A DNA stretch of 64,000 nt from Cryptomeria japonica (GCF_030272615.1 NC_081407.1:144836897-144900896), one strand, 5' to 3'; counted from the first letter of the stretch, positions 9,751 through 22,435 are shown. Numbers and translations are program-made. The notes: generated by a model from the sequence alone, not told the origin.

Positions 9751-11246
9751 CTAAGTATCTTGGTAATTGCAAAGATAAATTATTTACAAAAGATCTCCCG
9801 ATTGGTTCTAGTGTATGGAATTTTCTCAGGTCATGTGTAGGCATCATTAAGACTAAGGTTATATGGAAACTGGGTAATGGTTTTAAGATTAGATTTTGGT
9901 ATGACTCGTGGTTGGCTGAAAAGGCTGTAAGGGATATGGCCAACTTTAGGCCTTTAGTTGATCATTTTGAAGAGGTGATTGGGGAAAAAGTTTGTGATTA
10001 CATGGTGAGTCAAAACAGATCACAAATTTGGAGGAATCTCGATGCCCCAGTGGTTGAACTTACGATAGCGTGCAACAAAATACAAAGGATGTTGGAGCGT
10101 TGGCCTATCCTAGCTGATAGGGAGGAAGATATATATGTCTGGGGCTTTTGTGGCAGCAAAATTCTCTTTGTCAAAGAAGCTTATAAGTAAAAGTATGGTT
10201 TACCAAAATCCAATTCATTCATGTGGATTGTTTGGAGACACAGAGCCCTGACTTGGGATAGGTTACAGAAGGTTGGGAAAGATGGTCCTTCTAGATGCAT
10301 CATGTGTAAGGAAGAGGAAGAGAACAATGACCACATGTTCTTACAGTGCTCATTCACTTGACAACTTTGGTCCCGATTCCTTCAGCATTGGAACCTGGCA
10401 TGGGTTTCTACACAAAACATCCATGAATTAATAGAAGCCTAACACTTGAAGATTAAGAGTCCTGGGTTACAGTTTGTTTAGAGGGCTTCTCCTGCTCTGA
10501 TCTTGTGGAATATTTCGTTGGAACGTAATAGGAGGGTGTTTCAAGAGCATGAGTTGGTTCTGGATAGTGTTTGGGACAGAATCGAAAGTGCATTGGCTAA
10601 GTTGGGGGAGGTTTGGAGGGACAAAATTGGTGGTATTATGCAGGAAGAGATTCTTTATGGTGATGCATGGCCAAGGTTTAAAGGGTTGGGGAGAGTTATT
10701 CAGAAAGGGAAGGTGAAGAAGTCGAAGGCAAGTTGGGTCTCACCTGATGCTGGGTGGATCAAGCTAAATTTTGATGGGGCGACTAAAGGGAATCTTGGAG
10801 AGGCTTGCTATGGTGGGGTGTTTAGAAATGAGTTGGGTCAAATGGTGGGTCTTTATGCGTTAGATTATGGAACGAAGACTAACAATGGAGCGGAAGCTGG
10901 TACTTTTCTTAAAGGACTTGAACTGGCAAAGTGTAAAGGCTGGAATAAATTATGGGTGGAAGGGGATTCGATGATGGCCATTGAAGCTGTGAATGGTAGG
11001 AAATACAAATGTTGGTGTCTTGAGGCCATTATGAGGAAGATTTGTTCTTGTTTGCAATCTTTTGAAAGCCACAAGTGCTCCCACACAAAGCATTCAGGTA
11101 ACAGTGCTGCTGATTGGGTTGCTAATTATGGTGTGGGTTTGTTCTCTCATTCAGGTGAGAATGCAAAGGTTTGGTGGTTTGATTATCCCATTGATATCCA
11201 TCTATTGGTTCAAGATGATATCAAGGCTCACCCCCCAGATAGTTAG
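9751..11246 (+). pseudogene. L1-type LINE ORF2 C-terminus: zinc finger and RNase H (second segment)
   Basis: It continues the same frame as 7986-8516 with YLGNCKDKLFTKDLPIGS and WKLGNGFKIRFWYDSWL. A zf-RVT-like region follows at about 10220-10350 (CIMCKEEEENNDHMFLQC). A plant-type RNase H domain lies at about 10740-11130 (LNFDGATKGNLGEACYGGVF, TNNGAEAGTFLKGLELAK, VEGDSMMAIEAV, HSGNSAADWVANYG), with Asp, Glu and Asp residues at the expected catalytic positions. In-frame stops occur near 10188, 10360, 10441 and 10480, so it is not functional, although the RNase H part alone stays open for 247 codons. An RNase H after the zinc finger is typical of plant L1 elements. Confidence 0.88.
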
Positions 11247-11389
11247 TTGGATGCCTTTGGGTTGATCCTTGGTAGTGTTGGTTGTGTTAACGATGTTCAG
11301 GATGTGTATTTCTTTTGTATAGAGGTTTGTTGGCCAGGTTTTGTTCTTGGTTGCTGGAGCCTATAACTAGGTTTTATATAGAAAAAAAA
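11247..11389 (+). other. LINE 3' untranslated region and A-rich tail
   Basis: Short non-coding stretch after the RNase H stop, ending in an A-rich run at about 11380-11388. The telomere-like array begins immediately after it. The A-run is what target-primed reverse transcription leaves at the 3' end of an L1-type element. Confidence 0.6.
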
Positions 11390-13490
11390 TTAGTACCCTA
11401 ACTGTAAAGAAAATGTAATTCTAACCCCTTAAATAAATTTAAAATCTTGAATATAACATCAAACCAAATTAAACCCTAACTCTTATAATAAATCAAATTG
11501 AACCCTAACTTGAAACCAAATAGAACCCTAACACTAAAGCTGATTGATTATTCAACCAAATTAAATGAGAAACCTAAACCAAATTGAACCCTAATTCTAA
11601 AAAATCCAAATTGAGCCCTAATAGTACTCTAATTATCCTAATCTAAATTGTACCTTAACCCTATCACTAAACAAAATTGAACCCTAACCCTAAATAAAAT
11701 TAAATCATAATACTATAACTAATTAAACCCTAAGTTGAAACCAAATTTAACCCTAACCCTAACTGGTAAACCAAATTGAATCATAACCCTAACAATAAAC
11801 CATAATGAATCATAATCCTAAACCAAATTGAATAACAATGCTATCCTTAAACCAAATTAAACCCTAAACCTAAACATAATTTAACACTAAACTAGATTGA
11901 ACTCTACTTCTTAACTAGATTATAGGTCCTAACATTGATACTAAACCATACTGACCTCTAAAACTGAACCATATCAAATACTAACTAACACTAAACCAAA
12001 TTCAGCCATAATATTAAGCCTAATTTAACATTAAACCAAATTTAACCTTAACCCTAATCCTAAACCAAATTGAGCCCTAACTCTTATTTTAACCCTAAAC
12101 CAAACTAAATGTTGAACATAACCCTAAGCCAAGTTGAACCTTAAACCTAATTAAACATTAAACACTAACCCTAACCCTATACTAAATTTATCTCTAAATC
12201 AAATTATACCATAACTAACCCCAATCATAGCCCTAAACCAAATTGAACCATAACTCTAACCTTAAATTGAAAGAAATGGTAGTCCTAACTATAAATAAAA
12301 TTTAATTCTAATTTTAAAAAATAACACTAATCTAAATCAAACTATAACTCTAATAATAATTTAAATTGAACCCTCACTATAAACCTAATTAATATTCAAT
12401 GAAATAAAATTGAAACCCTAAACGAAATTGAAACCTCAACCCTAACACTAACAAAATTGAACACTAAATCTAAACAAAATTAAATCATAAACATAACCCT
12501 AAACCAAGTTGAACCATATCCCTAATTCTAATTGAACATTAAACCAAATTAAACTCTAACACTAAACCAAATTGTATCATAATCTTAACGCTATAGCAAA
12601 TTAAACCCTAACCATAAGCCAAATTTAACCCTAACCATAAGCCAAATTTAACCCTAACCCTAACACTAAACTAAATTCAACCATAATCCTTACTAATAAA
12701 CCAAATTGAACCCTAACCCTAAACCTAATTGAAGAGTACACAAAACTAAATGCTAACCCTAAACTTGATTGAATAGTAAACCAAATTACACCCCGAGCCT
12801 TATTAAATTAAGCTAAATTTTTGAATCCCAACACTAGTATAATTCTATATCTAATCCTCACTCTAACACTAAATAAAATTGAATCCTCACCATAAATTTA
12901 TTCAAACCTTAACACTAGCACTAAACCAAAACCTGAATTAAACCTTAACCCTAAACCAAATCGAACACTAAACTGAATTAAATCCTAATCATTAAATAAA
13001 TTGTTAATCCTAACACTAGCACTAAACCAAATTAAACAATAAATGTAACAATACATCAAATTGAACCCTAACCCCAAACTAGATCAAACCCTAATGCTAA
13101 ACCTAATCGAACATTAAACATGATTGAGTCCTAACCCTAGAAACCAAATTAAGCGTTAACATTAAACTAAATTGAACCACAATTAAACCTTAATTGAACC
13201 CTAATATTACCTCAAAGCCTAACTATATTATATAGTGAACTATAACCCTAAGTTGTCACTAATCGTAATTAAACTCTAACTTTAACTCTAATTAATCCTT
13301 AACCCTAACCATACCTCTAAGACTATTTGAGTCATAATCTTGATCTTAATTGTAACAAAATCCTAGCCCTATTTGAAACCTAATCCAATTTCAACCCTAG
13401 CCCTTGCTAAACTCTAACTCAAATTCAACCCTAATTGAATTCTATCCCTACCCCTAATCCTGATTGTACCATAACCCAATTTCAACTCTA
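11390..13490. repeat. Degenerate plant telomere-like array with AAACCAAATTGAACC spacers
   Basis: About 2.1 kb in which CCCTAA, CCCTAAA and one-base variants recur dozens of times, mixed with a second recurring phrase close to ACCAAATTGAA. CCCTAAA is the complement of the plant telomere repeat TTTAGGG. The C-rich strand runs left to right throughout. No clean run of more than two or three telomere units survives, so the array is old. There is no coding content. Whether it began as a telomere or as a satellite that includes the motif cannot be decided from one window. Confidence 0.85.
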
Positions 13491-15250
13491 ACAATATTGT
13501 TGAATGTAAATTAATTCTTTACATTAATATAAAGAAAGAATTGATTTATAAAATATTAATAATAATTAATTTTTAAAGGTGATGATTATTATGTTTAAAT
13601 TACGTTAAAAATGTAGTGTATTTCTTGTTGTGTTGAGCTTTATTATTGTAAAAAAATAAAAATGAAAATGAAAATGACATTGAATTGTTGTAGTTTAATA
13701 TGTAGAATTCAATTGATAAGGATGATTGTATACTTTTTATTACACCATCCATCAAGATTCAAAATCTTTCACTCATTGGACTAAATTTAAACTTTGATTG
13801 ACTTTGATTGACTAGATTGCCTACTCATGACTTAATTTAAATATATTCTTCATATTATTATAATATATTGATATAAAAATAAATATATTTTTCTATTAAT
13901 TTTTTTTAAAAATTTTATTTATATATATATAATTTAATATTGAATCCTACATAAAAAAATATAAATTTTCACAATTCTATAATTTGATTATTTAAAAAAA
14001 TAAAATATAGATGATAGTGGAAGAATGACTTAATTGATTATGAAATGCTTTCACCTCAATTCTAAATTTCACATTAGATGTACACTTTCCATAAATAGCT
14101 TTCCTAATTCCCCTAAAAAATGAATGTCATACTAGGTTGGCCTTTAATAGTGTACATCGAGGTAAATTGAAGAGGTATTATATAAAAATGTTAAATTGAA
14201 GGGTTATTATATAAAAATGTTTATTTTAATAGTTTATTATGGACTTATTTGGGGCATTTGGTATGGAAGTCAATTGACATGCATCGGTAAATTATATGTA
14301 CAATTACAATTCAAGGGCCTTCTACTTTAGTCTTCACCTAATGTTTATATAAGTAAATTTGCCTTTTTTATGAAAAAAAGTATGTTGTATATATTATTAT
14401 TTTAATAAGATTTGTATATTTAATATTTATATGTTTTTGAGTGATAATTTGTATAATATTATGTGAATCTTTTTATGTAATAAATATATACCTAGTTTTA
14501 TACGTTTAGTTCTATTTTATTTATTTACAAAGTCTTATATACGTATATTTATCACATATATGTGCCTACTTTCATAACAACATTTATTATTTGATATTTT
14601 TTGTAATTTTAGTCCAAGACAAGTATGTAAAGGTGACCTTGCAATCATAAACTTGTCCCTTCCAAGTCAAAATTAAAATTAAAATTTGCTTGATTGGCCC
14701 ATTTACCCTTCTACCTTGAGCCAACTAAATAACTTTTGGATCAATTTAATGTTTTGTGCTAGTATTTAATAATTGCAATTTTTTTAATTCTCTACAAATT
14801 ATAGGTCAAAAATTTGTTGTGGACAAGAGTTCTACGATCATATGAAAAAAATTCATGGTCTATTATTTTCATTAATAAATCAAAATTGTTTTATAATAAG
14901 TTTTATAAGATTTTTTTTTTCTTTGAAATGATAAAGAATATTCAATTAAATAAATTTATGCAATTTTATCAAACAACATGATCAATTATAAATTTGTTTT
15001 TTATAATATTAGTTATACACCAATTTAATTCTTGAGTGTAGATTAAACAATTTAACTATTAAAAAAGGTAATATAAAAAAGTTGTAATGCTTTAAATTTT
15101 GTGACAAATTTAGTTACAAAAACACATATATAAAAAGTATGCATATACCAAAAGTACGCATATAAAGTGGTCCATCTTTTCTTTTGTCGTATGAAAACTA
15201 TATTATCTTGTAAAATTATTAAATAGAAATAATATAATATATAATTGATA
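13491..15250. other. AT-rich spacer without recognisable genes
   Basis: Very AT-rich DNA with runs of TATATA, TTATTA and poly-A/T. A short tandem duplication of about 37 bp (ATTGAAG...TTATATAAAAATGTT) lies at 14160-14225. I see no coding frame, RNA gene or clear element here. Confidence 0.6.
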
Positions 15251-15253
15251 TAT

Positions 15254-15635
15254 GGGGATGACCCTGCAACGTAATAGTAAGTCAAGAGCCTTGTTGATAG
15301 GGTGATTACAAGTTCAAAACTCATGCCTTTCATCCCGTAGGCACCCCCAACAAGGTACACACTAACAACATGGAGACACAAACGATGATGTGGAGGGAAC
15401 CACTAGTAGAAGCAATGTGCGATGGACGAGAGTTACAAGGAGAGGGCATTGCCATCATGGAGAGATAAGGAGATAACTGTGCACAATGATCAAGAGATAA
15501 TTGATAAGGTGGAGATGCCATGCACGCACACGTGCAATGGCAAAAATCATCTATGAGGATGAGGTCCCTAAAAGATGTGGTCTCACTAGTTCATAGCTCC
15601 AATCAAAAGCATTAATAGCTTCGACCCCTTACCGT
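15254..15635 (+). mobile_element. tRNA-derived SINE, copy 1
   Basis: The head GGGGATGACCCTGCAACG is followed by AGAGCCTTGTTGATAGGGTG and AAGTTCAAAACTC. This has the spacing and form of a degenerate tRNA with RNA polymerase III A and B boxes. The body includes GGAGAGATAAGGAG, and the end reads TAGCTCCAATCAAAAGC. Head, middle and end match the element at 53036-53482 on the other strand, which has a clear target duplication. This copy is older, and I see no certain duplication around it. The small open frames here are not genes. Confidence 0.7.
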
Positions 15636-16195
15636 TATATATATAAAATATACATGACATAATTTTTACAAATAATATTAATTAAAATATTAAATAGTTT
15701 ATATATATTATTTATTTATATTTATTATTTAATTATATATATAATTTAAAAAAATTATATTTTATTATTATATATTATATAATAATCTAAATAAATTCAA
15801 TTTATTGTTATATAATATTTTGATATATTGTTAACTATTAAATGTATTTTTTATTTAATATTATATTTTATGCTAGATATTTATATCTTTAATATTTATT
15901 TGTGTTTTATATAAATAAGATTTATATTTATTACATTATTAAATAAAAATAATATAATATAAAATTACTATATAATATAAGTTTTACATATAATATTAAT
16001 TAAAATATTAAATAAACTATTTGTATTATTTATTCACATTCTTTAATTAAATACATATCCTTTTCAACTCTTTTTAAATATTTATTTGTTCCTCTTTAGT
16101 TTTTTTTATGCAAATATTTATGATGTTATTTGCAATTAACAAATATATTTCGAATTATTTTATAATTAATAATACTCACTAACACACAAACTCTT
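15636..16195. other. AT-rich spacer
   Basis: Only A/T-rich runs such as TATTTAATTATATATA; no coding, RNA or element signature seen. Confidence 0.55.
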
Positions 16196-16407
16196 TGTTT
16201 CTCTCTCCCTATCTCTACATCTATCTTTATTTTCATACTCTTTCCCCTTCTATCTCTTTCTTGAAATCTCCCCCCCCCCCTCTCTCTATCTATATCTAAT
16301 TATCTACATATCTCTCTTATTCACTCCACCCATCCTCTATGTCTCTTTCTCTCTCCCTCTCTTTATACATATCTACCTTTCTCTATATATCACCTCCTAT
16401 ATCTTTA

Positions 16408-16475
<68 letters not shown>
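16196..16475. repeat. Pyrimidine-rich tract with (TC)n microsatellite
   Basis: Degenerate CTCTCT/TATCT text with two poly-C runs (about 16270 and 16410), ending in an uninterrupted (CT)n run at about 16420-16473. Translated frames are Ser-Leu or Leu-Ser repeats and are artefacts. Confidence 0.9.
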
Positions 16476-16477
<2 letters not shown>

Positions 16478-16873
16478 AGAATTTGACACATTTGTGTCCC
16501 TTGTTTTGGAATAGAATTTGGGTCCACCATCCACACACTTAAGAAGTATGGACAAGTGCTACACAATTACAAAAGCCTAGATTTTCATGCATGTTGCATT
16601 TAAGAGGATAAGTATTGCTACCCCACATATATCCATTTGATAAATATTGAAATCTAATCATCTATTCTTGAATCAATCAACATCATTCAAATAGAAACGA
16701 ATAATAATCTATAAGTGAGAAAAAGTGCTCTATAGAAATGAATGAACTGGCGAGCATGTTGTCATAAACTTTGAAGATCCACATAATCATTAATTTTTAA
16801 ACTCACCTTCCAATTATCATTTCCATTCAGATACCCATTAATTATTGTTGGATAAGGATTGGCGATTTTCTTA

Positions 16874-17312
16874 GGCTGGGGTCCCATGGAGGAGGGCTGC
16901 CTAAAAAATAATTCCAGAACTGCTGAGATTTTTTAGAAATATTTAAAGCTGGTGGTTCCATGAATTTTGTACTCTAGTTCAACTTAAAAGTTTAAGCTCC
17001 TAAATTTAAGGATGCATGTCCCATTAACTTAAGTTTAAACTCCCAAATCTAAACAAGTTGGTGGTAATTAAAGTTAGTTTTTCCTTTAAAATTCACATGA
17101 TTGACAAGTGGATAAATATTCATAAGCTAAGGGGCAATTTCTAGCCCCACTCCATTTTCACTTGCTTAAATTTGAAGGCCTAAAACTAGAGGCTCCTATT
17201 TTTAGGAAAAGATTCCAAATAACCCTATAGCAAAAAAATTATTTCTTCATGAAACCACCTCTTCCTTAAAAATAGAAGCTTAAGTCCTCATGAAACCCAT
17301 GCCAAACAACCA
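16874..17312 (+). mobile_element. MITE-like repeat, copy 1
   Basis: A ~440 bp non-coding block, found again in the same orientation at 47155-47579. Shared phrases include TGAGATTTTTTAG, GACAAGTGG, GGGGCAATTTCTAGCCCCA and CCACCTCTTCCTTAAAAATA. It begins GGCTGGGGTCCCATGGAGG directly after TTA. The right end of the other copy reads CCTCCATGGAACCCTTGTCTGG directly before TTA. These ends are inverted partners, which suggests a DNA transposon derivative with a TTA target, as in PIF/Harbinger MITEs. The superfamily is uncertain. Confidence 0.6.
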
Positions 17313-18080
17313 ATTAAATTTTATAAAATAAAAAATAGCGAATGAATTTATTAGGTTCGTGGATCACCTAGAGGATGGATGGAAATATTACTAGCACTTG
17401 TACCTATAGGAGGTTCAAGGGATATGCTAATAGGAAATTAAAAGTAAAATATAAATGTATTTTAATATAACATTAGATGAGGTTCTGTTGCAAATATAAG
17501 AATAACATATATGTATATTAATTTAATTATTATGGCACAATTTCATTTATACAAGTAATATTTCTAAAGTCCAAATTGAACATAATCACGAAATCTCGTG
17601 ATGACAAACTATACAAATTCTACTATTATGCTTCAATTAACAAATATATTGAGCAGATGTACCCATATACATAGGATGTAGTTTAGAAAGAGGATGTAAT
17701 ATTATTTCGTAAACACTTTCCAAATTTATTTGGAGTGAACAAAGAAATACGTAAATTTACAATTATACATCCAATTAATTTACATGAGCAGAATTTGGCA
17801 TTGCTTTTCACAATATTGTCTTGGTTTCATTATAGTCTAGATTTTAAAATTATTTTATTTTCTTTCCTTTTAAACTTTTTAAAATATTTTTTAAATAATG
17901 AATATCGAAATAAAATTACATTACTTAACCATTATGACATTGTTTACATATCATAACATTATTAATGAAGATTAATACACTAAAACATAACAAATACAAT
18001 AAAAATAAAAAATAAGATAAAAATTAAATTACAATTTTTTTAAAAATCTAATATTTATTTTTTATTAGGCTCCATTATGA
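17313..18080. other. AT-rich spacer
   Basis: No supported gene. Short open frames here have no recognisable motif and biased AT-driven composition. Confidence 0.5.
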
Positions 18081-18099
18081 ACAAGATCATGTTATGTTT

Positions 18100-18893
18100 G
18101 CAACAAGGAGAGAGAGTGAGAGTGAGGTAGAGATAGGGATGGAAGGAGAGATAAATATAGGGGTAAGATCAAGAGAGAGGGCTAAGGAGATATAGATAGA
18201 GGTACTTGGATAGAGATGGAGATGGAGATGGAGAGTGAGAGATAAATATGGAAGAGGGGGAGGGAGGGAGATATGGAGATATGCCTAGAGAAAGAAGGGA
18301 AGAGAGGAAGATAGATGTAGAGATGAAGATAGGGGGAAGATAGAGAGGGAAAATAGAAAGAGAGATGTAGAGGATTAGAGGTAGAGAGAGATAGAGTGAT
18401 AGAGACAAATAAAGTGAGTTGGAGAGGGTGAGATAAATCGAGGGAGACATAAAAAGAGATATATGGGAAGATAAAGAGAGAGTGATACATAGAAAGATAG
18501 GTAGTGGAGAGAGAGGACGAAGAGAAAGAGGGAGATGTAATCCAATATGGAGAGAGTGAGAGAGAAAGAGGGAGATGTAGGCCAATATATAGAGCGTGAG
18601 AGACAAAGAGAGAGATATATAGATAGTGGGTGATATAGAGAGATAGAAAGGGATAGGGAGATAGAGGTAGATAAAAATATGGATAGAAAGAGATAGAGAG
18701 GTGAAGGGAAATAGAGAGCGGGGGTAAGAATAAATAGATAGGGTATAGTGTAGGAGAGATGGAGTGGATGAGAGAGGGAGGGAGTGATATAGATAGAGCG
18801 AGATATGGAGGGATAAAGAGGGGTGGTGAGAGAGATAGAGGGAGGGATATGGAGCTAGGAGATCTATGGATAGAAAGTGATAGTGTATATATA

Positions 18894-18931
<38 letters not shown>

Positions 18932-19060
18932 GAGTAGCATAGGCGGAGTAAATGAGAAAGAGAGGTAGAGATATTGAAATATAGATAGAGAAGCAAAGAG
19001 AGAGATAGGGTGATAGAGATAGAGGGAGCATGAGTAAGAGAAAGAAGGTGACATGGACAA
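18100..19060. repeat. Purine-rich (GAGATA/AGAGAG) low-complexity tract with (GT)n
   Basis: Almost 1 kb of degenerate GA-rich text on the plus strand (AGAGAGATAGAG, GGGAGATA) with a pure (GT)n run at about 18895-18928. Two overlapping minus-strand frames of 275 and 292 codons translate to Ser/Leu/Tyr/Ile/Pro-only sequence. They are open only because CTCTAT repeats lack stops. Confidence 0.9.
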
Positions 19061-20435
19061 GTTAAACCTATAACAACTAATTTTCTTCAGAATTAAATTC
19101 CAACATGAATTGGGTGCATCCTATCAAATAATGTTAATGCATATTAGTTGTAGGAAGCAAAAACGTCATTCTTCAAATTTAAAGTCTACGTAATAATGTG
19201 ACAAAGATGATATACTAGCAACTAGAGAGAAATATACAAAATAATACGTAAAGGATCATGTATCATCTCTCTTGCTTCATTTATAAGATACAAGTAAATT
19301 GGATTTTGATGAGGTGTATGATCATTATTTTGATGACTTTTCATTCCTAAACAGTGTTACCTAACTATACTAGTAAGAATCTTGTCTTAAATTCCCATTC
19401 ACATTTGAATGTGATACTTGTACATTTTGACTATATTTATTTATTTTTATTTAAAATTAAAAAATATAAGTATAATACAATATATAATATAAACTAAATT
19501 ATATATAATATAATTACAATATCATTATATATAAGAATTTATATTATTACTAAATATTTACAATTCTATAATAAAACCTATTGAAAACAAATATAAATTA
19601 TTATGAATGAATAAAAGTTGTCTGTGTGTATCAAAATATTGTCCTCTGTAATCCACAAATGATACTCTGCATCTTGGGCAAAAATTAAAATGTGGGGTGA
19701 ACACTAATGAGTCCTTTCGTTTCCTTTTGCAATGATTAGTGTGGACCATAGATGGGGCGCATTTGCTAACTAAATATTAACTTTAATGATGATAATGAAA
19801 TCTGATGAAAAATTCTCCAGGATATTAAATATGTACCCAATGAAAATGAAAGACTGTGTAAGGTCAGCATGGATTTAGGCTATGACTGTCAAACATGTTG
19901 GAAATAATATATTAATTAATAATAAACAACAAATTAAAGCAACATATTTAAATATAATATAATACAATGCATACTATATAATCTAAAATTTAAATTACCG
20001 CAATGTCCCTCTCACTACCATAATAATCTAAGGATGCTAGGAAATTTGTAAATTTCAACTTGATTTGCTTTACATGACTTGGCAAGTGGGTTGATACTGC
20101 GTACTAGTCCAGTACCAAGAAAATCAACGGAGCTTGCAAAATTAACTCTTTGGCCAATGAGAGAGGATGATACCTACCATGTACAAATTAACAAACCATT
20201 TGATTGCTCTCTATGTTTTAAGCTGCGTAAGTTTTTTTACTCAATACATTTGTTGAAAGGTACAAAACTGCGTGAATGGGTAGTGTTCACACTTTTTCCT
20301 TGCACCGTAAGAGAAGTGACAGTAAGAAATAGAAAAGCGTCCATAAAATCACGACGATAAATTTGTCACGTGTCAGACATACTGATCAACACACTAAAAG
20401 CTTTCAATCATCTTGCATTGCTTTTGTGAATTATG
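19061..20435. other. Spacer without supported genes
   Basis: Mixed AT-rich sequence. I found no conserved motif in the short frames, including the 93-codon frame at 20079. Confidence 0.5.
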
Positions 20436-20454
20436 AGCTATTGATTTTAAAAAA

Positions 20455-20600
20455 TAGCTTTTCCATTTCATGTAAGGAGACACCTTCCCCGTAATTTCAT
20501 TTCATGTAAGGAGACACCTTTTGCGTAATTGTTAATATTTACTTTCTCATCTTAATCTTAATATTTACTTTCTCATCTTAATCTTAATTAAGGTGTTAAT
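20455..20600 (+). repeat. Two adjacent direct duplications
   Basis: ATTTCATGTAAGGAGACACC appears twice about 39 bp apart, followed directly by two copies of TTAATATTTACTTTCTCATC about 27 bp apart. Both look like simple local tandem duplications. Confidence 0.75.
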
Positions 20601-20759
20601 ATTTACTGTATTCTATGCTATTTGGATGAGCTCAAATTTATTGTAAGCGTTGTCGTTAAAATCTAAACCCAGGTTAACAAACAAATTTGCAATGTAACCA
20701 TAAAAGAAGAAGAAGAAATTTTAACGTCCATGAGGCTAAAATAGCCCATGGGACCAATC

Positions 20760-21245
20760 ACAAGATCAAACCCACTTTTGCAGTTCCATCCTCTTTTTAT
20801 GCAAAGTGATGATGAGTGCCCCCATCTTCTCAACAAACCCCTCGTTGAAAAAATTATACCAAGAGCCAGTTGTCAAAGTATCCCTATAACTGTCCCTATT
20901 GTCCTTGAAGGCATCACATTTTAGAATGAAATGCCTTTCGGTTTCCACATGCCCAGAAGTATAAAAAATACATATTCTTTCTTCCCAAACTTCTTTAGGT
21001 GTTTTCCAATGCCTGGTCTCACAACAAAGTTGATGAGAGTTAGTTCTTAATTGAGCAATGAGAATTTTGACTCTCCATGGAATATTAGCTCTTATATATG
21101 CTTTTTGATGGTGATCAAGAGTGGAATTGAACTCATTAATATAATATTCCTCCTTTCTCCCTAGTCCTTTACCCCACACATGCTTGTGAAATTTTTCTAT
21201 CACAAAAGTCTTTATTTCCTTTCTAGTCGAGGGACACATATTAAA
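20760..21245 (-). pseudogene. Second LINE, ORF2 C-terminal piece
   Basis: Minus-strand frame of 157 codons: STRKEIKTFVIEKFHKHVWG, NEFNSTLDHHQKAYIRANIP, LIAQLRTNSHQLCCETRHWK and CIFYTSGHVETERHFILKC. The last piece has the form of the Cys/His motif that follows reverse transcriptase in several LINE clades (IC...VETERHFILKC). Its upstream end stops at 21245. The reverse transcriptase part of what seems to be the same element lies at 43575-44350 on the same strand, so the two are probably halves of one LINE split by the intervening 22 kb. Confidence 0.75.
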
Positions 21246-21281
21246 CTAGCAGTTGCAGAGGAAGTGCCTGCAACAGGAGGT
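21246..21281 (-). other. Candidate Helitron 3' terminal hairpin and CTAG end
   Basis: The plus strand reads CTAGCA, GTTGCAG, a nine-base loop, then CTGCAAC. On the minus strand this is a perfect 7 bp hairpin two bases before CTAG, and the next host base is T. Helitrons end in CTRR with a nearby hairpin, usually about 10 bases inside, so the spacing here is short. Confidence 0.5.
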
Positions 21282-21429
21282 CGATAGGTCTGATTGTAAA
21301 GGCATTATGTCATTAGATTAATCAGAGTTTTGTACATCGAGAGATATCTGGATTTAGATTCATGTTATAGAAGTATTAATCAATTTGAAATATACTTGCT
21401 TAGAAAAGTTACAAACAATAAATGGATAG

Positions 21430-21870
21430 TTCTTTAAAGTGAAATCAACGATTTTGAAATATTCATGTGTCAAATGAACATGTGAAGAAACAATATTTTC
21501 CACATTAAAAATGTTTTTGTATATATGTTAAATAGTGTAGGTACTGTACATAACCCAACCAATGGTTGTTCCCAAAATTTAAAGTATTCCACCCACCATC
21601 CCACATGCTGTTGTACGCAACATGATGTAATGAAAGAAAATTTCATGAATAGTTTTTTTGACAATTATTTGTTTTGTAGGCTATATTGTTCCCAACCAAA
21701 AGTATTTGTTGGACCTAGAAAATTGTTGTTATCCACCCTCCATCCCCCATGCTGGTAAGACCAGCATTTTATATAGCCTTTTGTTGAAATGCATCCGATT
21801 TATGTCATGTAAAACCTGCATCATTGATCCATTTACATAAGTTAGATTCACAAAGCTTACAGAACTGGTG
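21430..21870 (+). repeat. Dispersed repeat A, left copy
   Basis: About 440 bp, found inverted at 37100-37520. Shared phrases include GTACTGTACATAACCCAACC, CAATGGTTGTTCCCAAAATT, CCAACCAAAAGTATTTGTTG and CATTGATCCATTTACATAAG. By eye more than 85% of bases agree. It has an internal echo, since CCACCCACCATCC and CCACCCTCCATCC occur about 135 bp apart. Small open frames in it are not genes. Confidence 0.85.
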
Positions 21871-22435
21871 AAGTTAAATTTTTTTTTTTTAAATGCAATA
21901 ATTTGATCAAAATTTATAATGAAGTAATTTTTAGCAAATTAATACCTTCTGGAATGTGACATGGCACAATGGCAATCTCACCAATCATCCACAAGATAAA
22001 ATTAGTCAGTTTTTTTAGTGTTCTGGGAGAGGTTTTCCTGCAGATAAGTTTTTTAGATCAATAATCACATTTGATTTAAGAAGTGTTGTAATTATGTTAT
22101 ATAAATTATTTCTTGAAAATAGTAAATGAGTGCTACAGTTGACTTAGTGCTATCAAAACAAGTTACTTTATCTGTCATGAATTTTTGAAGTGGGTCTGAT
22201 ATATTGAGTAATCTAATATCATTATGTAATCTGAAAAAGTTTACATACCTTGAAAGTAATGAGCTTGGTGAATTGGATGTTATTCTTTATCGAAAGCTCA
22301 AATCTTCAATCAAGACAACCTAAAAATGTTAATGGATGGTAATGAGAGAAGGTAGTTTATGTTAAATTGAGTAATTTTAATGATAGATAACTTGTTCAAT
22401 GTATTGAAGAACTGTACAATATACAGTGAATATGA
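21871..22435. other. Spacer within the composite insertion
   Basis: AT-rich sequence without a coding frame or recognisable motif. Confidence 0.5.

Noticed and set aside
15250-15330. Possible functional tRNA gene.
   Set aside because: Only box-like parts are present, with no full cloverleaf. It is better explained as the head of a SINE that recurs at 53482.
18169-19060. Two overlapping minus-strand frames of 275 and 292 codons.
   Set aside because: They translate a GA-rich low-complexity tract into Ser/Leu/Tyr/Pro repeats. Openness comes from the repeat lacking stops.
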